Positions 27,717 through 37,139 are shown, counted from the stretch's first letter. The stretch is DNA of 64,000 nt from Cyclobacteriaceae bacterium (GCA_023151255.1 JAKLJG010000006.1:117854-181853); one strand, 5' to 3'. The notes: generated by a model from the letters alone, not told the origin. Numbers and translations: made by a program.

Positions 27717-27834
27717 AGTGTTTTTTATTGATGTACCAATAAATTTCTTGTATCAGTATTAGTGCTGGCGTAAAATTAAATAAAAGGATTAGATCAGCCA
27801 TGCATAGCCTCCAAAATCCCCTACTAATGATATG

Positions 27835-29184
27835 TTACTTCAAATCCGAAAAATCAAATGAAGTTTCCAGGAACTTGGTGGTGAACTTGCCCGACCGGAA
27901 CACGGGGTTGTCCATCAGTTTTATATGGAAAGGAATGGTTGTTTTTATTCCCTCAATTACAAATTCCTGCAGGGCCCGCTTCATCCGGGTGATCACTTCT
28001 TCGCGTGATTGCCCGCTGACGATGAGTTTGGCAATCATCGAGTCGTAATTGGGCGGGATGGTGTACCCGGCATACACGTGGCTGTCAACCCGTACACCGT
28101 GGCCGCCCGGCATGTGCAGGTGCGTGATTTTTCCGGGCGAAGGCCTGAAGCCGTTGGCCGGATCTTCGGCATTGATGCGGCACTCCATGGCAAACAGGTT
28201 CGGGAAGTAATTTCTTCCGGAGATGGGCACACCGGCTGCCACTTTAATCTGCTCCTTAATGAGGTCGTAATCGGTAACTTCTTCGGTGATGGGGTGTTCT
28301 ACCTGTATACGCGTGTTCATTTCCATGAAGTAGAAATCGCCATGCTTATCTACCAGAAACTCAATGGTGCCTGCACCTTCGTAATTTATAGCTTGGGCAC
28401 CTTTAATGGCGGCTTCGCCCATGCGTTCGCGCAACTCCTGGCTTACAATGGGTGAGGGTGTTTCTTCCACCAGCTTCTGGTGCCTGCGTTGGATGGAGCA
28501 ATCGCGCTCGGAAAGGTGGCACACTTTTCCGTACTGGTCGCCCACCACTTGTATTTCGATGTGGCGGGGCTCTTCAACAAATTTTTCGAGGTAAAGTCCA
28601 TCGTTACCAAAGGCTGCGCCTGCTTCACGCCTGGCATCATCCCACGCTTTTTTAAATTCACTCTCATCATTGATGATGCGCATACCTTTTCCGCCACCAC
28701 CGGCAGTGGCTTTAATAATAACAGGGTATTTGATGTTCTTAGCGAGTTTAACGCCCTGCTCCATAGACTCCAGTAAACCATCAGACCCGGGAATGGTCGG
28801 AACCCCGGCTTTTTTCATGGTATCCTTGGCAGTCGATTTATCGCCCATGGCTTCGATCATGGCCGGGGTGGGGCCGATGAACTTAATGCCGTACTCGTGG
28901 CAGATGGAAGAAAACTCGGCACGCTCCGAAAGGAAGCCGTAGCCTGGGTGGATGGCATCGGCATTGGTTATTTCGGCTGCAGAAATAATGCGCGGTATAT
29001 TCAGGTATGAATCTTTGCTGGGGGCATCGCCAATGCAAACTGCTTCATCGGCAAAGCGTACATGCAGGCTTTCGCGGTCGGCCGTGGAATACACGGCAAC
29101 GGTTTTAATGCCCATTTCTTTACAGGTGCGGATTACCCGTAGTGCAATTTCTCCGCGATTGGCGATTAGTATTTTTTTAAACAT
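27835..29184 (-). CDS. accC: Acetyl-CoA carboxylase, biotin carboxylase subunit
   Basis: A 449-aa ATP-grasp enzyme that carboxylates the biotin of BCCP. Seen are [13 protein letters not shown] at the start, the glycine-rich ATP loop [12 protein letters not shown], the [11 protein letters not shown] segment with catalytic residues, and a C-terminal biotin-carboxylase domain. Length is standard. It is the last gene of the minus-strand cluster, 98 bp after accB, and probably cotranscribed with it to supply malonyl-CoA for fabH, upstream in the same cluster, and fabD elsewhere in the window. Confidence 0.96.
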   Translation of the reverse strand: MFKKILIANRGEIALRVIRTCKEMGIKTVAVYSTADRESLHVRFADEAVCIGDAPSKDSYLNIPRIISAAEITNADAIHPGYGFLSERAEFSSICHEYGIKFIGPTPAMIEAMGDKSTAKDTMKKAGVPTIPGSDGLLESMEQGVKLAKNIKYPVIIKATAGGGGKGMRIINDESEFKKAWDDARREAGAAFGNDGLYLEKFVEEPRHIEIQVVGDQYGKVCHLSERDCSIQRRHQKLVEETPSPIVSQELRERMGEAAIKGAQAINYEGAGTIEFLVDKHGDFYFMEMNTRIQVEHPITEEVTDYDLIKEQIKVAAGVPISGRNYFPNLFAMECRINAEDPANGFRPSPGKITHLHMPGGHGVRVDSHVYAGYTIPPNYDSMIAKLIVSGQSREEVITRMKRALQEFVIEGIKTTIPFHIKLMDNPVFRSGKFTTKFLETSFDFSDLK

Positions 29185-29282
29185 ACAATCCGATTAAAAA
29201 TTTTCGATTCAATGATTCGAAGGTATTGCCCCGTAGAGGGTGGTTTTAAATAACTCTGAATCCTGAACCTTGAATTTAAGCG

Positions 29283-29864
29283 TTAGTCAGGCTCCACCAC
29301 AAAAAGCACCTGGTCGTATTCAACCGGTGTTGCATTTTCAACAAGTACTTTTACTATCGTTCCGGAAACTTCTGATTCAATTTCGTTAAAGAGTTTCATG
29401 GCCTCGATGATGCAAACAGTTTGCCCTTGGGTAACCTTATCGCCAACCGAAACGAAGGGTGGTGAATCCGGATTAGCCGAACGATAGAACGTGCCAATCA
29501 TAGGCGATTTTATTTCTACTGTTTTTTTGCCAGGTGCCTGCTCTGCGGCAGGTGTTGATTTGGGTGCCGGGGTTGCCACAGGTTGAACGGCAGCAGGTGC
29601 GGCTAGTGTTGCCGGGGCCTGCGCTACCGGTGCGGCCGCCACAAGAGGAGCAGCCGATTTAAGCACTTTCTGATCGGGTTCGCGCTTAACATGCAGTTTC
29701 AGTTCGCTGGTTTCGATGTTCACTTCGTTCAATCCCGACTTGGAAATGAAATCGATAAGGTCTCGGATTTCGGATGTTTTCATTGCGGCAGGGTTAGTTG
29801 CTGATTTGGCATTGGCACGAGTGGGTTTGCTTTTTGGGTTGTTTCCGTTACGTGATTTAGCCAT
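29283..29864 (-). CDS. accB: Biotin carboxyl carrier protein of acetyl-CoA carboxylase
   Basis: A 193-aa BCCP. The C-terminal biotinyl domain has the EAMK motif with biotinylated Lys157, then LFNEIES. An Ala/Pro-rich linker spans about 70-112. The N-terminal 27 residues are basic ([16 protein letters not shown]) and precede the usual start-like [12 protein letters not shown]. The first ATG is kept because no promoter contradicts it, but translation from Met28 (29783) would give a family-typical length. It lies 6 bp after efp. Confidence 0.93.
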   Translation of the reverse strand: MAKSRNGNNPKSKPTRANAKSATNPAAMKTSEIRDLIDFISKSGLNEVNIETSELKLHVKREPDQKVLKSAAPLVAAAPVAQAPATLAAPAAVQPVATPAPKSTPAAEQAPGKKTVEIKSPMIGTFYRSANPDSPPFVSVGDKVTQGQTVCIIEAMKLFNEIESEVSGTIVKVLVENATPVEYDQVLFVVEPD

Positions 29865-29870
29865 ATCAAT

Positions 29871-30434
29871 TTATTTAACACGTTCAACATAGTCACCGGT
29901 ACGGGTATCAACTTTAATGTTGTCACCGGAGTTTATAAATAAGGGTACCCGGATTTCTGTACCGTTTTCAAGTGTGGCCGGTTTTAATGTTCGTGTGGCG
30001 GTGTCGCCCTGAATGCCGGGTTCGGTGTATTGCACCTGCATGATAACATGGGCAGGTGCTTCGGCTGTAATGGGTTGGGTGCCGTTTTCAAAAGCAATCA
30101 GCAGGGTTACCCCTTCTTTAATAAAGCGGGCCGAGTCGCCCAGCAGGGCTTTATCAAGGTATATCTGGTCGAACGTTTCATTATCCATGCACACGAGGCT
30201 GTCGCCATCGCTGTACAGGTATTGGTATTCTTTGGTTTCAACTCGCAGTTGGTCCACTTCATCACCGGGCCTGAACCGGTTTTCCAAAACTTTTCCGTTA
30301 CGCACGTTGCGCATCTTTACCTGGTAAAAGGCCCGCAGGTTACCGGGTGTGCGGTGCTGCAGTTCTTCCACCTGTACAATTTCGCCATTGTAGCGTATGT
30401 AATTTCCTCTGCTCAGATCAGCTATAGTTGCCAT
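29871..30434 (-). CDS. efp: Elongation factor P
   Basis: A 187-aa EF-P with the three beta-barrel domains; it relieves ribosome stalling at polyproline. Domain I carries the loop that reaches the peptidyl-transferase centre. Its tip reads TPGNLRAF, so Asn32 replaces the Lys or Arg modified in E. coli (Lys34) and Pseudomonas (Arg32) proteins. The C-terminal signature DNIKVDTRTGDYVERV is intact. The gene sits between fabH and accB. No EpmA, EpmB or EarP gene is in the window. Confidence 0.94.
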   Translation of the reverse strand: MATIADLSRGNYIRYNGEIVQVEELQHRTPGNLRAFYQVKMRNVRNGKVLENRFRPGDEVDQLRVETKEYQYLYSDGDSLVCMDNETFDQIYLDKALLGDSARFIKEGVTLLIAFENGTQPITAEAPAHVIMQVQYTEPGIQGDTATRTLKPATLENGTEIRVPLFINSGDNIKVDTRTGDYVERVK

Positions 30435-30458
30435 AGAAAAAAACGACTTAAGTTACAT

Positions 30459-31475
30459 TTATTTTTTATTCGATACGGCAGCGCCATCATAGGCCCACTT
30501 TACATAAATAGCGCCCCAGGTAAATCCTCCGCCAAAGGCGGCCAGGATAAGGTTATCGCCTTTTTTCAGTTTGCTTTCATAATCCCAGAATAACAGCGGG
30601 ATGGTGCCTGCCGTAGTGTTACCATACTTTTCGATGTTCATCATCACTTTGTCATCGCCAATGCCCATGCGGCTGGCGGTGGCATCAATAATGCGCTTGT
30701 TGGCCTGGTGCGGCACCAGCCACTGGATGTCCTCACCTTTGAGGTTGTTGCGCTCGGCAATTTCGGCCGACACTTCGGCCATTTTGGTTACGGCAAATTT
30801 GAATACCGGCTGGCCGTCCTGAAACACATAATGCAGGTTGGCATCCACCGAAGCATGCGTGGCCGGCATGCGGCTGCCACCGGCTTTCATATTCAGGTAA
30901 ACGGCACCGGAGCCATCGCTTCGAAGGATGGAATCGAGTACACCAAGGTTTTCGGTAGTGGGCTCCAGCAACACTGCGCCACCACCATCGCCAAAGATGA
31001 CGCAGGTGGTGCGGTCCTTGTAGTTGATGATGGATGACATTTTATCCGCACCGGCAACGATTACTTTTTTGTATGAACCTGATTCAATGTATTTGGCACC
31101 GGTGGTGAGCGCATACAAAAAACCGGAGCATGCAGCGCTTAAATCATAACTGAAGGCATTGGTTGCGCCTACCTGGTCGGCCACCAGGTTGGCGGTTGCC
31201 GGAAAAGGCATATCCGGAGTAACGGTGGCTACGATAATTGCATCAATTTCCTTGGGGTCGGTGTTGGTTTTTTGCAGCAATTCCTGAACGGCCTTGGTTA
31301 CCATGTAGGATGTTCCCAGTCCTTCGCCTTTCAGGATTCTTCTTTCCTTAATACCGGTGCGTGTGGTTATCCATTCATCGTTGGTGTCCACCATGGTTTC
31401 GAGTTCCTTGTTGGTAAGGATATAGTCGGGTACATAACCTCCGACTCCGGTAATGGCTGCGTGAATTGTTTTCAT
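30459..31475 (-). CDS. fabH: 3-oxoacyl-[acyl-carrier-protein] synthase III
   Basis: A 338-aa thiolase-fold condensing enzyme joining acetyl-CoA and malonyl-ACP to start fatty-acid synthesis. The Cys-His-Asn triad is present: Cys116 in DLSAACSGF, His in VPHQANKR and Asn in KYGNTTAGT. The position after rpmF matches the widespread DUF177-rpmF-(plsX)-fabH order, although plsX is missing here. A weak hairpin with a T-run lies between rpmF and fabH. Confidence 0.95.
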   Translation of the reverse strand: MKTIHAAITGVGGYVPDYILTNKELETMVDTNDEWITTRTGIKERRILKGEGLGTSYMVTKAVQELLQKTNTDPKEIDAIIVATVTPDMPFPATANLVADQVGATNAFSYDLSAACSGFLYALTTGAKYIESGSYKKVIVAGADKMSSIINYKDRTTCVIFGDGGGAVLLEPTTENLGVLDSILRSDGSGAVYLNMKAGGSRMPATHASVDANLHYVFQDGQPVFKFAVTKMAEVSAEIAERNNLKGEDIQWLVPHQANKRIIDATASRMGIGDDKVMMNIEKYGNTTAGTIPLLFWDYESKLKKGDNLILAAFGGGFTWGAIYVKWAYDGAAVSNKK

Positions 31476-31504
31476 CGTGGCGGTGCCTTCAGGGTTACTG
31501 TTTC

Positions 31505-31535
31505 AAAAAAAACAAAAGCCCGATATAATCGAGCT
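31505..31535 (-). terminator. Weak terminator or attenuator between rpmF and fabH
   Basis: An 8-bp stem with one mismatch (31517-31524 with 31528-31535) has a 3-nt loop. On the minus strand it is followed by an interrupted T-run. It may reduce read-through from rpmF into fabH. Confidence 0.35.
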
Positions 31536-31615
31536 GTTATTCTGGCTTGTGCAACAACCGGTGCCTGCCTTGTTAGCGGCAAAGGGGATGAAACACGAGT
31601 GGCCAACCTGATGCA

Positions 31616-31807
31616 TTAAGCGAGAACTTCTTTCTCCAACACCACTTTACCGTTGTAGTATAGTTTACCTTCGTGCCAGTAGGCGCGGTGGGGCAGGTGG
31701 TGTTCACCGGTAGCAGGGCATACCACCATTTGCTTGGCTGTGGCTTTGTAGTGTGTTCTACGCTTATCTCTGCGGGTTTTCGAGGTTTTACGTTTCGGAT
31801 TTGGCAT
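31616..31807 (-). CDS. rpmF: 50S ribosomal protein L32
   Basis: A 63-aa L32 with the basic N-terminus [17 protein letters not shown] and the HLPHRAYW core. Only one cysteine remains (Cys30 in [10 protein letters not shown]), so the four-Cys zinc ribbon of zinc-binding L32 forms is absent and this is a zinc-independent version. It lies 12 bp after the DUF177 gene, the usual pairing for YceD-family and L32 genes. Confidence 0.96.
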   Translation of the reverse strand: MPNPKRKTSKTRRDKRRTHYKATAKQMVVCPATGEHHLPHRAYWHEGKLYYNGKVVLEKEVLA

Positions 31808-31819
31808 AACTCTATAAAA

Positions 31820-32311
31820 TTAATTCTTCAGTTTCTTTAAAACATCCCACCGGGGATCCGTTCCTTTTTCTTCACCTGAAGAGTAAACAATTCCTTCGTT
31901 TTGCTCTTCATCGCGAAACCGGGGATGCAGTTTTTTCATTGGCACTTCCAGGCCGATGAATTCAAACAGGTACTGCCCCAATTTCAGGGTGTCGGTGTTG
32001 CGGTTAATCATCAGCACGTCTTCGCTGATTTCCTTGTTCTCCTCCCCGAATTTGAATATGATCTTCCTGTTTATGTTCATCGGCTGATCGTACTCATCCA
32101 GGCTGCGGTCGCACACCAACCGGGCGTGTCCCTTAATCTGAAAGGTGGCTTCAATGAAAGTTTCCCGCTTATCCAGCGCCACTGCGGCATGAAATGTTCC
32201 ACGGGATAGTATCCCCGCTCCATACTGCTTAAAAAATGCATCGCCAAAATCGTAATGAAAGTGGTGAATGGCATAGCTTAAGCCCTGAATATGAACGCTG
32301 TACGGATCCAA
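31820..32311 (-). CDS. DUF177/YceD-family protein upstream of rpmF
   Basis: A 163-aa DUF177 (YceD-like) protein, a family nearly always encoded next to L32 and linked to 23S rRNA and ribosome assembly. The segment VCDRSLDEYDQPM marks the core; the usual CxxC pairing is reduced to one Cys. The start is chosen as TTG 32311, giving MDPYSVHIQGL, because it aligns with the family N-terminus and has AGGAGG 7 nt upstream (32324-32319), rare in this phylum. An ATG at 32335 would add eight residues and is the alternative. It is cotranscribed with rpmF. Confidence 0.85.
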   Translation of the reverse strand: MDPYSVHIQGLSYAIHHFHYDFGDAFFKQYGAGILSRGTFHAAVALDKRETFIEATFQIKGHARLVCDRSLDEYDQPMNINRKIIFKFGEENKEISEDVLMINRNTDTLKLGQYLFEFIGLEVPMKKLHPRFRDEEQNEGIVYSSGEEKGTDPRWDVLKKLKN

Positions 32312-32318
32312 CCCAAAA

Positions 32319-32353
32319 CCTCCTTTCAGGCCCAAAATGGGTCGGCAAATTTA
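32319..32353 (-). promoter_or_regulatory. -7 box and strong Shine-Dalgarno of the DUF177-rpmF genes
   Basis: Minus-strand TAAATTTG (32353-32346) matches the -7 consensus, without a clear -33. AGGAGG (32324-32319) stands 7 nt before TTG 32311, optimal spacing for a ribosome binding site. Together they favour the TTG start with a leader of about 30 nt. Confidence 0.45.
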
Positions 32354-32396
32354 GGAGAATTAATGAGATTATAAAAAAACCGACTTTGAGTGGTTT

Positions 32397-32783
32397 TCAG
32401 ATGTAGGTGCTTAGGGCGGTGGCTTTAAATTCTTCGCGTGTTTTTTTACCGTAGTTCTCAACAAAGTAATCAACAACGCCTTTCTTAAATCCCAGTTTAA
32501 TAGCAATGTTTTTGCAGAAAATGATTTCGCTTTCGAAAATATTGTGGTCGGCAAATACCAGATCTATGCACGATATGAGGTAGTCAAACTTCTGGTCGGG
32601 CGAGAGCGCGCCCAGCGTTTCAATAGGTTGTGGATTGCGGATAAGGCTTTGAACCATTTCATCCGGGAAGTTTCTTTCACGGGCAATCTTAAAAATCATC
32701 TCCCGTTCAATCTTTGCGAAGTGTTTATCGGCTTCGGCCAGTTGAATCAACACATTAAGTTGTTTCTGAGTAACAATATCCAT
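32397..32783 (-). CDS. TerB-like domain protein
   Basis: A 128-aa, mostly helical protein resembling the TerB/DjlA-N-like fold. It has the acidic helix LIQLAEADKHFAKIEREMI near the start and a second copy of the pattern, FADHNIFESEIIF, in the middle. These DxxxxxxE repeats are typical of this fold and may bind metal. Tellurite resistance itself is not implied, since no other ter genes are present. It lies between pdxA and the DUF177 gene on the same strand. Confidence 0.7.
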   Translation of the reverse strand: MDIVTQKQLNVLIQLAEADKHFAKIEREMIFKIARERNFPDEMVQSLIRNPQPIETLGALSPDQKFDYLISCIDLVFADHNIFESEIIFCKNIAIKLGFKKGVVDYFVENYGKKTREEFKATALSTYI

Positions 32784-32871
32784 GGCGGTGTTGCTGCTTA
32801 AAGATAAGCAAAATATTGCCGTAGTAAGGTGAGGTGATCGCTAACAAGAATGACAGGCGGGTAAGTGGGTT

Positions 32872-33900
32872 TTATTTTTCTGTAGATAGCTCTTTACGGA
32901 TACGCGCGATGTCTATGGCGGTGTATATGGCTTGTCGCATGGAACCTTCCAGTGCCTGATTTTTTCCGGCTATGGAATACCCGGTGCCGTGGTCGGGCGA
33001 GGTGCGGATAACCGGCAAGCCGGCTGTAAAATTTACCCCGCTTTCAAAAGCCATGGTCTTAAAAGGGATTAAGCCCTGGTCGTGGTACATAGCCAGGATG
33101 CCATCATAGCGGGTGTATTGGCCGGAGGCAAAAAAACCATCAGCGGCAAACGGGCCATACACCAGTTTGTTCTTGTTCTTCATGTCGTTGATGGCCGGCT
33201 TGATGATGCTTTCTTCTTCTGCACCCAGCAATCCGCCATCACCGGCATGTGGGTTCAGGCCCAGTACGGCTATTTTTGGTTTGGTAATTCCAAAGTCTTT
33301 CTGGAGGGTTTGCTCAAGAATCATCAGTTTAATGTTTATCCGATCGCGGGTAATCAGTAATGGAATTTCTTTAACGGGTATGTGTTCGGTTACCAGGCCA
33401 ACCCGTAGTTTTTCACTCACCATCAGCATCAGGTAATCGGAAGTATCGAAGAATTCAGCCAGAAATTCGGTATGCCCTTTAAACGGAAATTCATTGCTGT
33501 GTATAGTGCTTTTGTCAACGGGTGCGGTAACCAGGGCATCCAGCAATCCATCTTTTAAATCCTGTGCGGCTTGCTTTAGTGCCAGCAAGGCAGCCCGGCC
33601 GGTTTCAGGCGAAGGTTTTCCGGGCGTAATCTCGATGACTTCGTCCCAGCAGTTAACCACATTAACCACTTTAGGTATAAACTGCTCCCTGCTTTTCACC
33701 TGGCTGTAGGCAAAGTCTTCCAGGGTAATCAGTTTTTTATAAAAAGAAAGAACGCGGGTTGACCCGTACACCACCGGGGTAATGAGTGTATTTATGCGGC
33801 TGTCGTGCAGTGATTTAATCACCACTTCCGGTCCGACACCGTTGATGTCGCCAAGGGTGATGCCGATACGTGGTTTTTCAGATTTAACCGATGTGATCAT
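32872..33900 (-). CDS. pdxA: 4-hydroxythreonine-4-phosphate dehydrogenase
   Basis: A 342-aa enzyme of the DXP-dependent pyridoxal-phosphate pathway, oxidising 4-phosphohydroxy-L-threonine with NAD. Metal-binding histidines are in FKGHTEFLAE, MYHDQGLIPFK and LNPHAGDGG; the C-terminal SPDHGTGYSIAGK segment is intact. The start ITLGDINGVGPEV is typical. It is divergent from rsmA, an arrangement or pairing seen widely (pdxA-ksgA neighbours). Confidence 0.95.
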   Translation of the reverse strand: MITSVKSEKPRIGITLGDINGVGPEVVIKSLHDSRINTLITPVVYGSTRVLSFYKKLITLEDFAYSQVKSREQFIPKVVNVVNCWDEVIEITPGKPSPETGRAALLALKQAAQDLKDGLLDALVTAPVDKSTIHSNEFPFKGHTEFLAEFFDTSDYLMLMVSEKLRVGLVTEHIPVKEIPLLITRDRINIKLMILEQTLQKDFGITKPKIAVLGLNPHAGDGGLLGAEEESIIKPAINDMKNKNKLVYGPFAADGFFASGQYTRYDGILAMYHDQGLIPFKTMAFESGVNFTAGLPVIRTSPDHGTGYSIAGKNQALEGSMRQAIYTAIDIARIRKELSTEK

Positions 33901-33970
33901 GGAATATTAACATTCGGGTAAAATTATCAATTTGTTTTATAGTACTTTACTTTATTTCATAGCCGAAGGG

Positions 33971-34771
33971 ATGCAGCCAGTTAAGCCGAAGAAATTTTTA
34001 GGACAGCATTTTTTGCACGATCAGCGCATGGCCGAGCGCATTGTTCAGTCGCTACAGGTGGGCACCAGCCCCGAAGCGGTTTTGGAAATCGGGCCCGGCA
34101 TGGGGGTGCTAACCCGTTACCTGCTGCAGCTGCCTGCTGTTAACCTGAAGGTGATTGAGTTGGATCGCGATTCGGTGGCTTACCTGAAGGCGCACGTTCC
34201 GGAACTGGAGATTATCGAAGGCGACTTCCTTGAACTGGCCCTGAATAAGATTTTTACTCAACCCTATTCAATTATTGGAAATTTTCCCTACAACATCTCT
34301 TCGCAGATTTTCTTCTCCATCCTTAATTATCGCAACCAGGTAAAGCAAGTTGTATGCATGTTGCAGAAGGAAGTTGCCGAGCGGATAGCTGCACCGCATG
34401 GTTCGAAAACCTATGGCATCTTAAGTGTGTTGTTGCAAACGTTTTATCGGGTGGAGTTTCTTTTTAAAGTACCACCCGGAGTGTTTAACCCTCCTCCCAA
34501 AGTCATGTCGGCTGTTATACGGCTTACCCGCAATGATCGGGTATCATTACCGTGTGATGAAGACTTCTTTGTTCAGGTAGTTAAGCAGGGGTTCAATACC
34601 AGGCGCAAAACCTTGCGCAACGCACTAAAAAATTTAACTTTGGCCGCCCATTTACCGGATTCCGGACTGGCTACTTTTTTAGATAGACGGGCAGAACAAC
34701 TTTCGCCTGACGATTTTATTGAATTGACCACCTTATTGCAACGCGGCCGTGGAAACAACCAAACACTTTGA
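33971..34771 (+). CDS. rsmA: 16S rRNA dimethyladenosine transferase
   Basis: A 266-aa KsgA/RsmA enzyme that dimethylates A1518 and A1519 of 16S rRNA late in small-subunit assembly. Visible are the N-terminal KKFLGQHFLHD, SAM motif LEIGPGMGVLT and the catalytic IGNFPYNISSQI. The frame extends 13 codons upstream to a TTG, but the ATG at 33971 (MQPVKPKK) is the family-typical start. The end overlaps mgtE by 23 bp, suggesting coupled translation. Confidence 0.95.
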   Translation: MQPVKPKKFLGQHFLHDQRMAERIVQSLQVGTSPEAVLEIGPGMGVLTRYLLQLPAVNLKVIELDRDSVAYLKAHVPELEIIEGDFLELALNKIFTQPYSIIGNFPYNISSQIFFSILNYRNQVKQVVCMLQKEVAERIAAPHGSKTYGILSVLLQTFYRVEFLFKVPPGVFNPPPKVMSAVIRLTRNDRVSLPCDEDFFVQVVKQGFNTRRKTLRNALKNLTLAAHLPDSGLATFLDRRAEQLSPDDFIELTTLLQRGRGNNQTL

Positions 34772-36104
34772 GTTAACCCGCGAGTTTGTGGAGCGTTTCC
34801 AGCAAGCGCTGGACGCGCACGATACCCAGTTTATCCGCGAATCACTGGAACATGTTGATTCGGCTGATATCAGTACACTATTATACGAGTTCAACTCCGA
34901 AGAGTCTAAATATGTAATGGACTTGCTGCCGCTGGAAGTTCAGGCTGAAATTATTAACGACCTCGATTCTGATACGCGCGTGCGGTTTCTTAAAGTTTAC
35001 TCTCCCAACGAGATCATAGGCTTTGTTAACCTGCTCAATTCGGATGATGCTGCGGATATCCTGAACGAACTGCCTATTAAGGTGCGCGAGGAAGTGCTGG
35101 CCGGTTTGGATGCAGACCTGAAGTCGCAGGTGATTGATTTGCTGCGCTTCGAGGAAAATGTAGCAGGCGGATTGATGGCTAAGGAATTAATTAAGGTGCG
35201 CGACAACTGGACGGTGGTGCAGTGCATTGATGAAATCCGCAAGCAGGCCGAGAATGTCGACACGTTTTATGCCGTGTATGTTGTTGATGAGCGCGATAAA
35301 CTGGTGGGCCGGGTATCGCTGAAAGACCTGGTGCTATCCGATGCCCGGAAGGTTGTCTCTGAAATCTGCGAAAAGGACATTGTTTCGGTTGATACGTTTC
35401 TTGCCGATAGGGAGGTGGCCGAAATCATGCGCAGGTACGACCTCGAATCCATACCCGTGGTTAACGTTAATGGTCAACTCGTTGGCCGGATTACCATTGA
35501 TGACGTGGTGGATGTAATCACCGAACAAGCCGAAGAAGACCGGCAACTCATGTCGGGTATCAGTGAAGATGTAGAAGAAGATGACAGCGTGTGGCGAAAC
35601 ACCCGAGCGCGCCTGCCGTGGCTGCTTATCGGTATATTGGGCGGGCTGATGAATGCCAAGTTTATGGGCTTTTTCGAAGCCGAGCTGGCGCGAGTGACCG
35701 CAATTGCTTTTTTTACACCCCTCATTCAGGCAACGGGCGGTAACGTAGGCATTCAATCTTCGGCACTAATTGTGCAGAGCCTGGCCAGTTCAGTTTTTGT
35801 TTATGAGGGTTTGTGGATGCGGCTGGGTAAAGTTTTTTCGGTGGCCCTGCTGAACGGATTTTTTCTATCGGCCCTCGTGTATGGCGCCAATGTATTGTTG
35901 TTTAGCGAACTCCATTTATCCCTAATCGTTTCGGTTGCACTATTCAGCGTAGTAGTGTTTGCCTCGTTCATTGGCACCTTAACACCCCTGGTGCTGAACA
36001 GACTTGGTTTCAATCCTGCCCTGGCCGCAGGTCCGTTTATTACCACTATTAACGATATGCTGGGACTATCGGTGTATTTCCTTACAGTGCATCTGATGAT
36101 TTAA
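34749..36104 (+). CDS. mgtE: MgtE-family magnesium transporter
   Basis: A 451-aa Mg2+ channel. It has the N-terminal superhelical domain (about 1-130), a pair of CBS domains (about 135-255; the second ends LVGRITIDDVVDVI) and a C-terminal membrane domain of five helices (about 285-451). The conserved membrane-domain segments TPLIQATGGNVGIQS and a final GLSVYF are present. The cytosolic domains gate the pore by sensing Mg2+. The start codon is GTG at 34749, inside the end of rsmA. No ATG alternative fits the family start better. Confidence 0.93.
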   Translation: METTKHFELTREFVERFQQALDAHDTQFIRESLEHVDSADISTLLYEFNSEESKYVMDLLPLEVQAEIINDLDSDTRVRFLKVYSPNEIIGFVNLLNSDDAADILNELPIKVREEVLAGLDADLKSQVIDLLRFEENVAGGLMAKELIKVRDNWTVVQCIDEIRKQAENVDTFYAVYVVDERDKLVGRVSLKDLVLSDARKVVSEICEKDIVSVDTFLADREVAEIMRRYDLESIPVVNVNGQLVGRITIDDVVDVITEQAEEDRQLMSGISEDVEEDDSVWRNTRARLPWLLIGILGGLMNAKFMGFFEAELARVTAIAFFTPLIQATGGNVGIQSSALIVQSLASSVFVYEGLWMRLGKVFSVALLNGFFLSALVYGANVLLFSELHLSLIVSVALFSVVVFASFIGTLTPLVLNRLGFNPALAAGPFITTINDMLGLSVYFLTVHLMI

Positions 36105-36152
36105 TGGTAATAAAACTGGCTGAGGGTCATGTAAGGTTACGGGCGTTTTGGA

Positions 36153-36185
36153 TTTGTAGGCGCATTTCAATTACTATTAACTTTG
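36153..36185 (+). promoter_or_regulatory. Promoter of the pentapeptide-repeat gene
   Basis: TTTG (36153-36156), 21 nt, then TAACTTTG (36178-36185) matches both consensus elements. Transcription would begin about 24 nt before the GTG start at 36214. Confidence 0.65.
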
Positions 36186-36213
36186 GTTTGCCAACCAGTC
36201 AAGAAGTTACACT

Positions 36214-37059
36214 GTGCAGTTGCTGAAAAACAGGCTTAAACAACTTTCCGATACTTTTAACCGGGTTATCGAAAAGCCTTTGCTTACCTCTACGCTGGTG
36301 CTGATAGCGGTTACGTTGGTGGTTTTATCATTAAGCCTGAAGTACTATTTAAACGATTTTGATGCGTTTTGGGCCCAGATTTTAGCCGAGGCTCACGGCA
36401 TGATCTTCGATATAGCCGTTATCGGTATTCTTATCTTCTGGTTAAACCAGAATGGCCAAACCCGCCAGCGCATCCGGTTTTATAAAGATGAGATTGACGA
36501 TTTCCGTTTGTGGGAGTCGGAAGAAGCGGCCTTCCGCACAGTTGGTAACATCAAGCGATTAAACCGGCATAATATTTTTGAGATTAACCTGGTAAACTGC
36601 TTTCTGGCCAAAACAAACCTCAACTACGTTAACCTGAAGGGCTCGAATCTGAACTCGGCCAATATTTCGCAGTCATCATTGATTGAAGCCAACCTGGAGA
36701 ATACCCGGCTTAATCAAACCAACTTTGAAAACTCCAACCTCAATCAGGCCAACCTTAGAGGTGCGTATGCCAGTGGAGCCAACTTTAAAGATGCTTTTTT
36801 AATAAAGACACAATTTGAAAATGCGTTTTTGATAAAAGCCAATTTTAACAATGCCTACCTCATGGAAGCGAACCTCAGCAACAGTTACCTGATGGGCGCT
36901 GATTTGGAAAACGCCAGTTTATACAAGGCTGATTTACGAGGAGCAAAAGGGCTCACTGTTGACCAACTTGCTAAAGCCAAAACGTTATACCTGGCTAAAT
37001 TTGATGATGAACTGATGGAGCAGGTTAAGAGCCTTATTCCCGAGTTGGTGGGCGCATGA
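36214..37059 (+). CDS. Membrane-anchored pentapeptide-repeat protein
   Basis: A 281-aa protein. Two N-terminal transmembrane helices (about 24-46 and 58-80) are followed by a charged linker. Residues about 110-255 are pentapeptide repeats of A(N/D)(L/F)xx form, such as ANLRGA and ANFKDA, which fold as a right-handed quadrilateral helix. Such proteins serve as scaffolds; some mimic DNA and protect gyrase, but membrane-anchored forms are mostly uncharacterised. The start codon is GTG (36214), consistent with the promoter position. It follows mgtE by 109 bp with its own promoter. Confidence 0.78.
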   Translation: MQLLKNRLKQLSDTFNRVIEKPLLTSTLVLIAVTLVVLSLSLKYYLNDFDAFWAQILAEAHGMIFDIAVIGILIFWLNQNGQTRQRIRFYKDEIDDFRLWESEEAAFRTVGNIKRLNRHNIFEINLVNCFLAKTNLNYVNLKGSNLNSANISQSSLIEANLENTRLNQTNFENSNLNQANLRGAYASGANFKDAFLIKTQFENAFLIKANFNNAYLMEANLSNSYLMGADLENASLYKADLRGAKGLTVDQLAKAKTLYLAKFDDELMEQVKSLIPELVGA

Positions 37060-37066
37060 CATAATG

Positions 37067-37098
37067 TTTTGCTTCATGTCAGTAAAACACTACCTTTG
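37067..37098 (+). promoter_or_regulatory. Promoter of greA
   Basis: TTTTG (37067-37071), 19 nt, then TACCTTTG (37091-37098) is a near-perfect Bacteroidota promoter. Transcription should start around 37102-37105, exactly at the foot of the following hairpin. Confidence 0.75.
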
Positions 37099-37104
37099 CC
37101 AGAG

Positions 37105-37139
37105 CAACGGTCTTCCCAAGAGGCCGTTGTTTTATTTTT
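37105..37139 (+). terminator. Terminator-like hairpin at the 5' end of the greA transcript
   Basis: A 9-bp stem with one G-T pair (37105-37113 with 37121-37129) and a 7-nt loop is followed by TTTTATTTTT. It could end transcripts of the upstream pentapeptide gene, but it lies just downstream of the greA promoter, so it may also act as a leader attenuator or 5' stabilising hairpin. Confidence 0.6.

Noticed and set aside
30030..30593. 187-aa plus-strand frame across efp and fabH
   Set aside because: Antisense to two certain genes; it has no independent support.
32397..32783. Tellurite-resistance gene
   Set aside because: Only a TerB-like fold is present; no terA, terC, terD or related genes accompany it.
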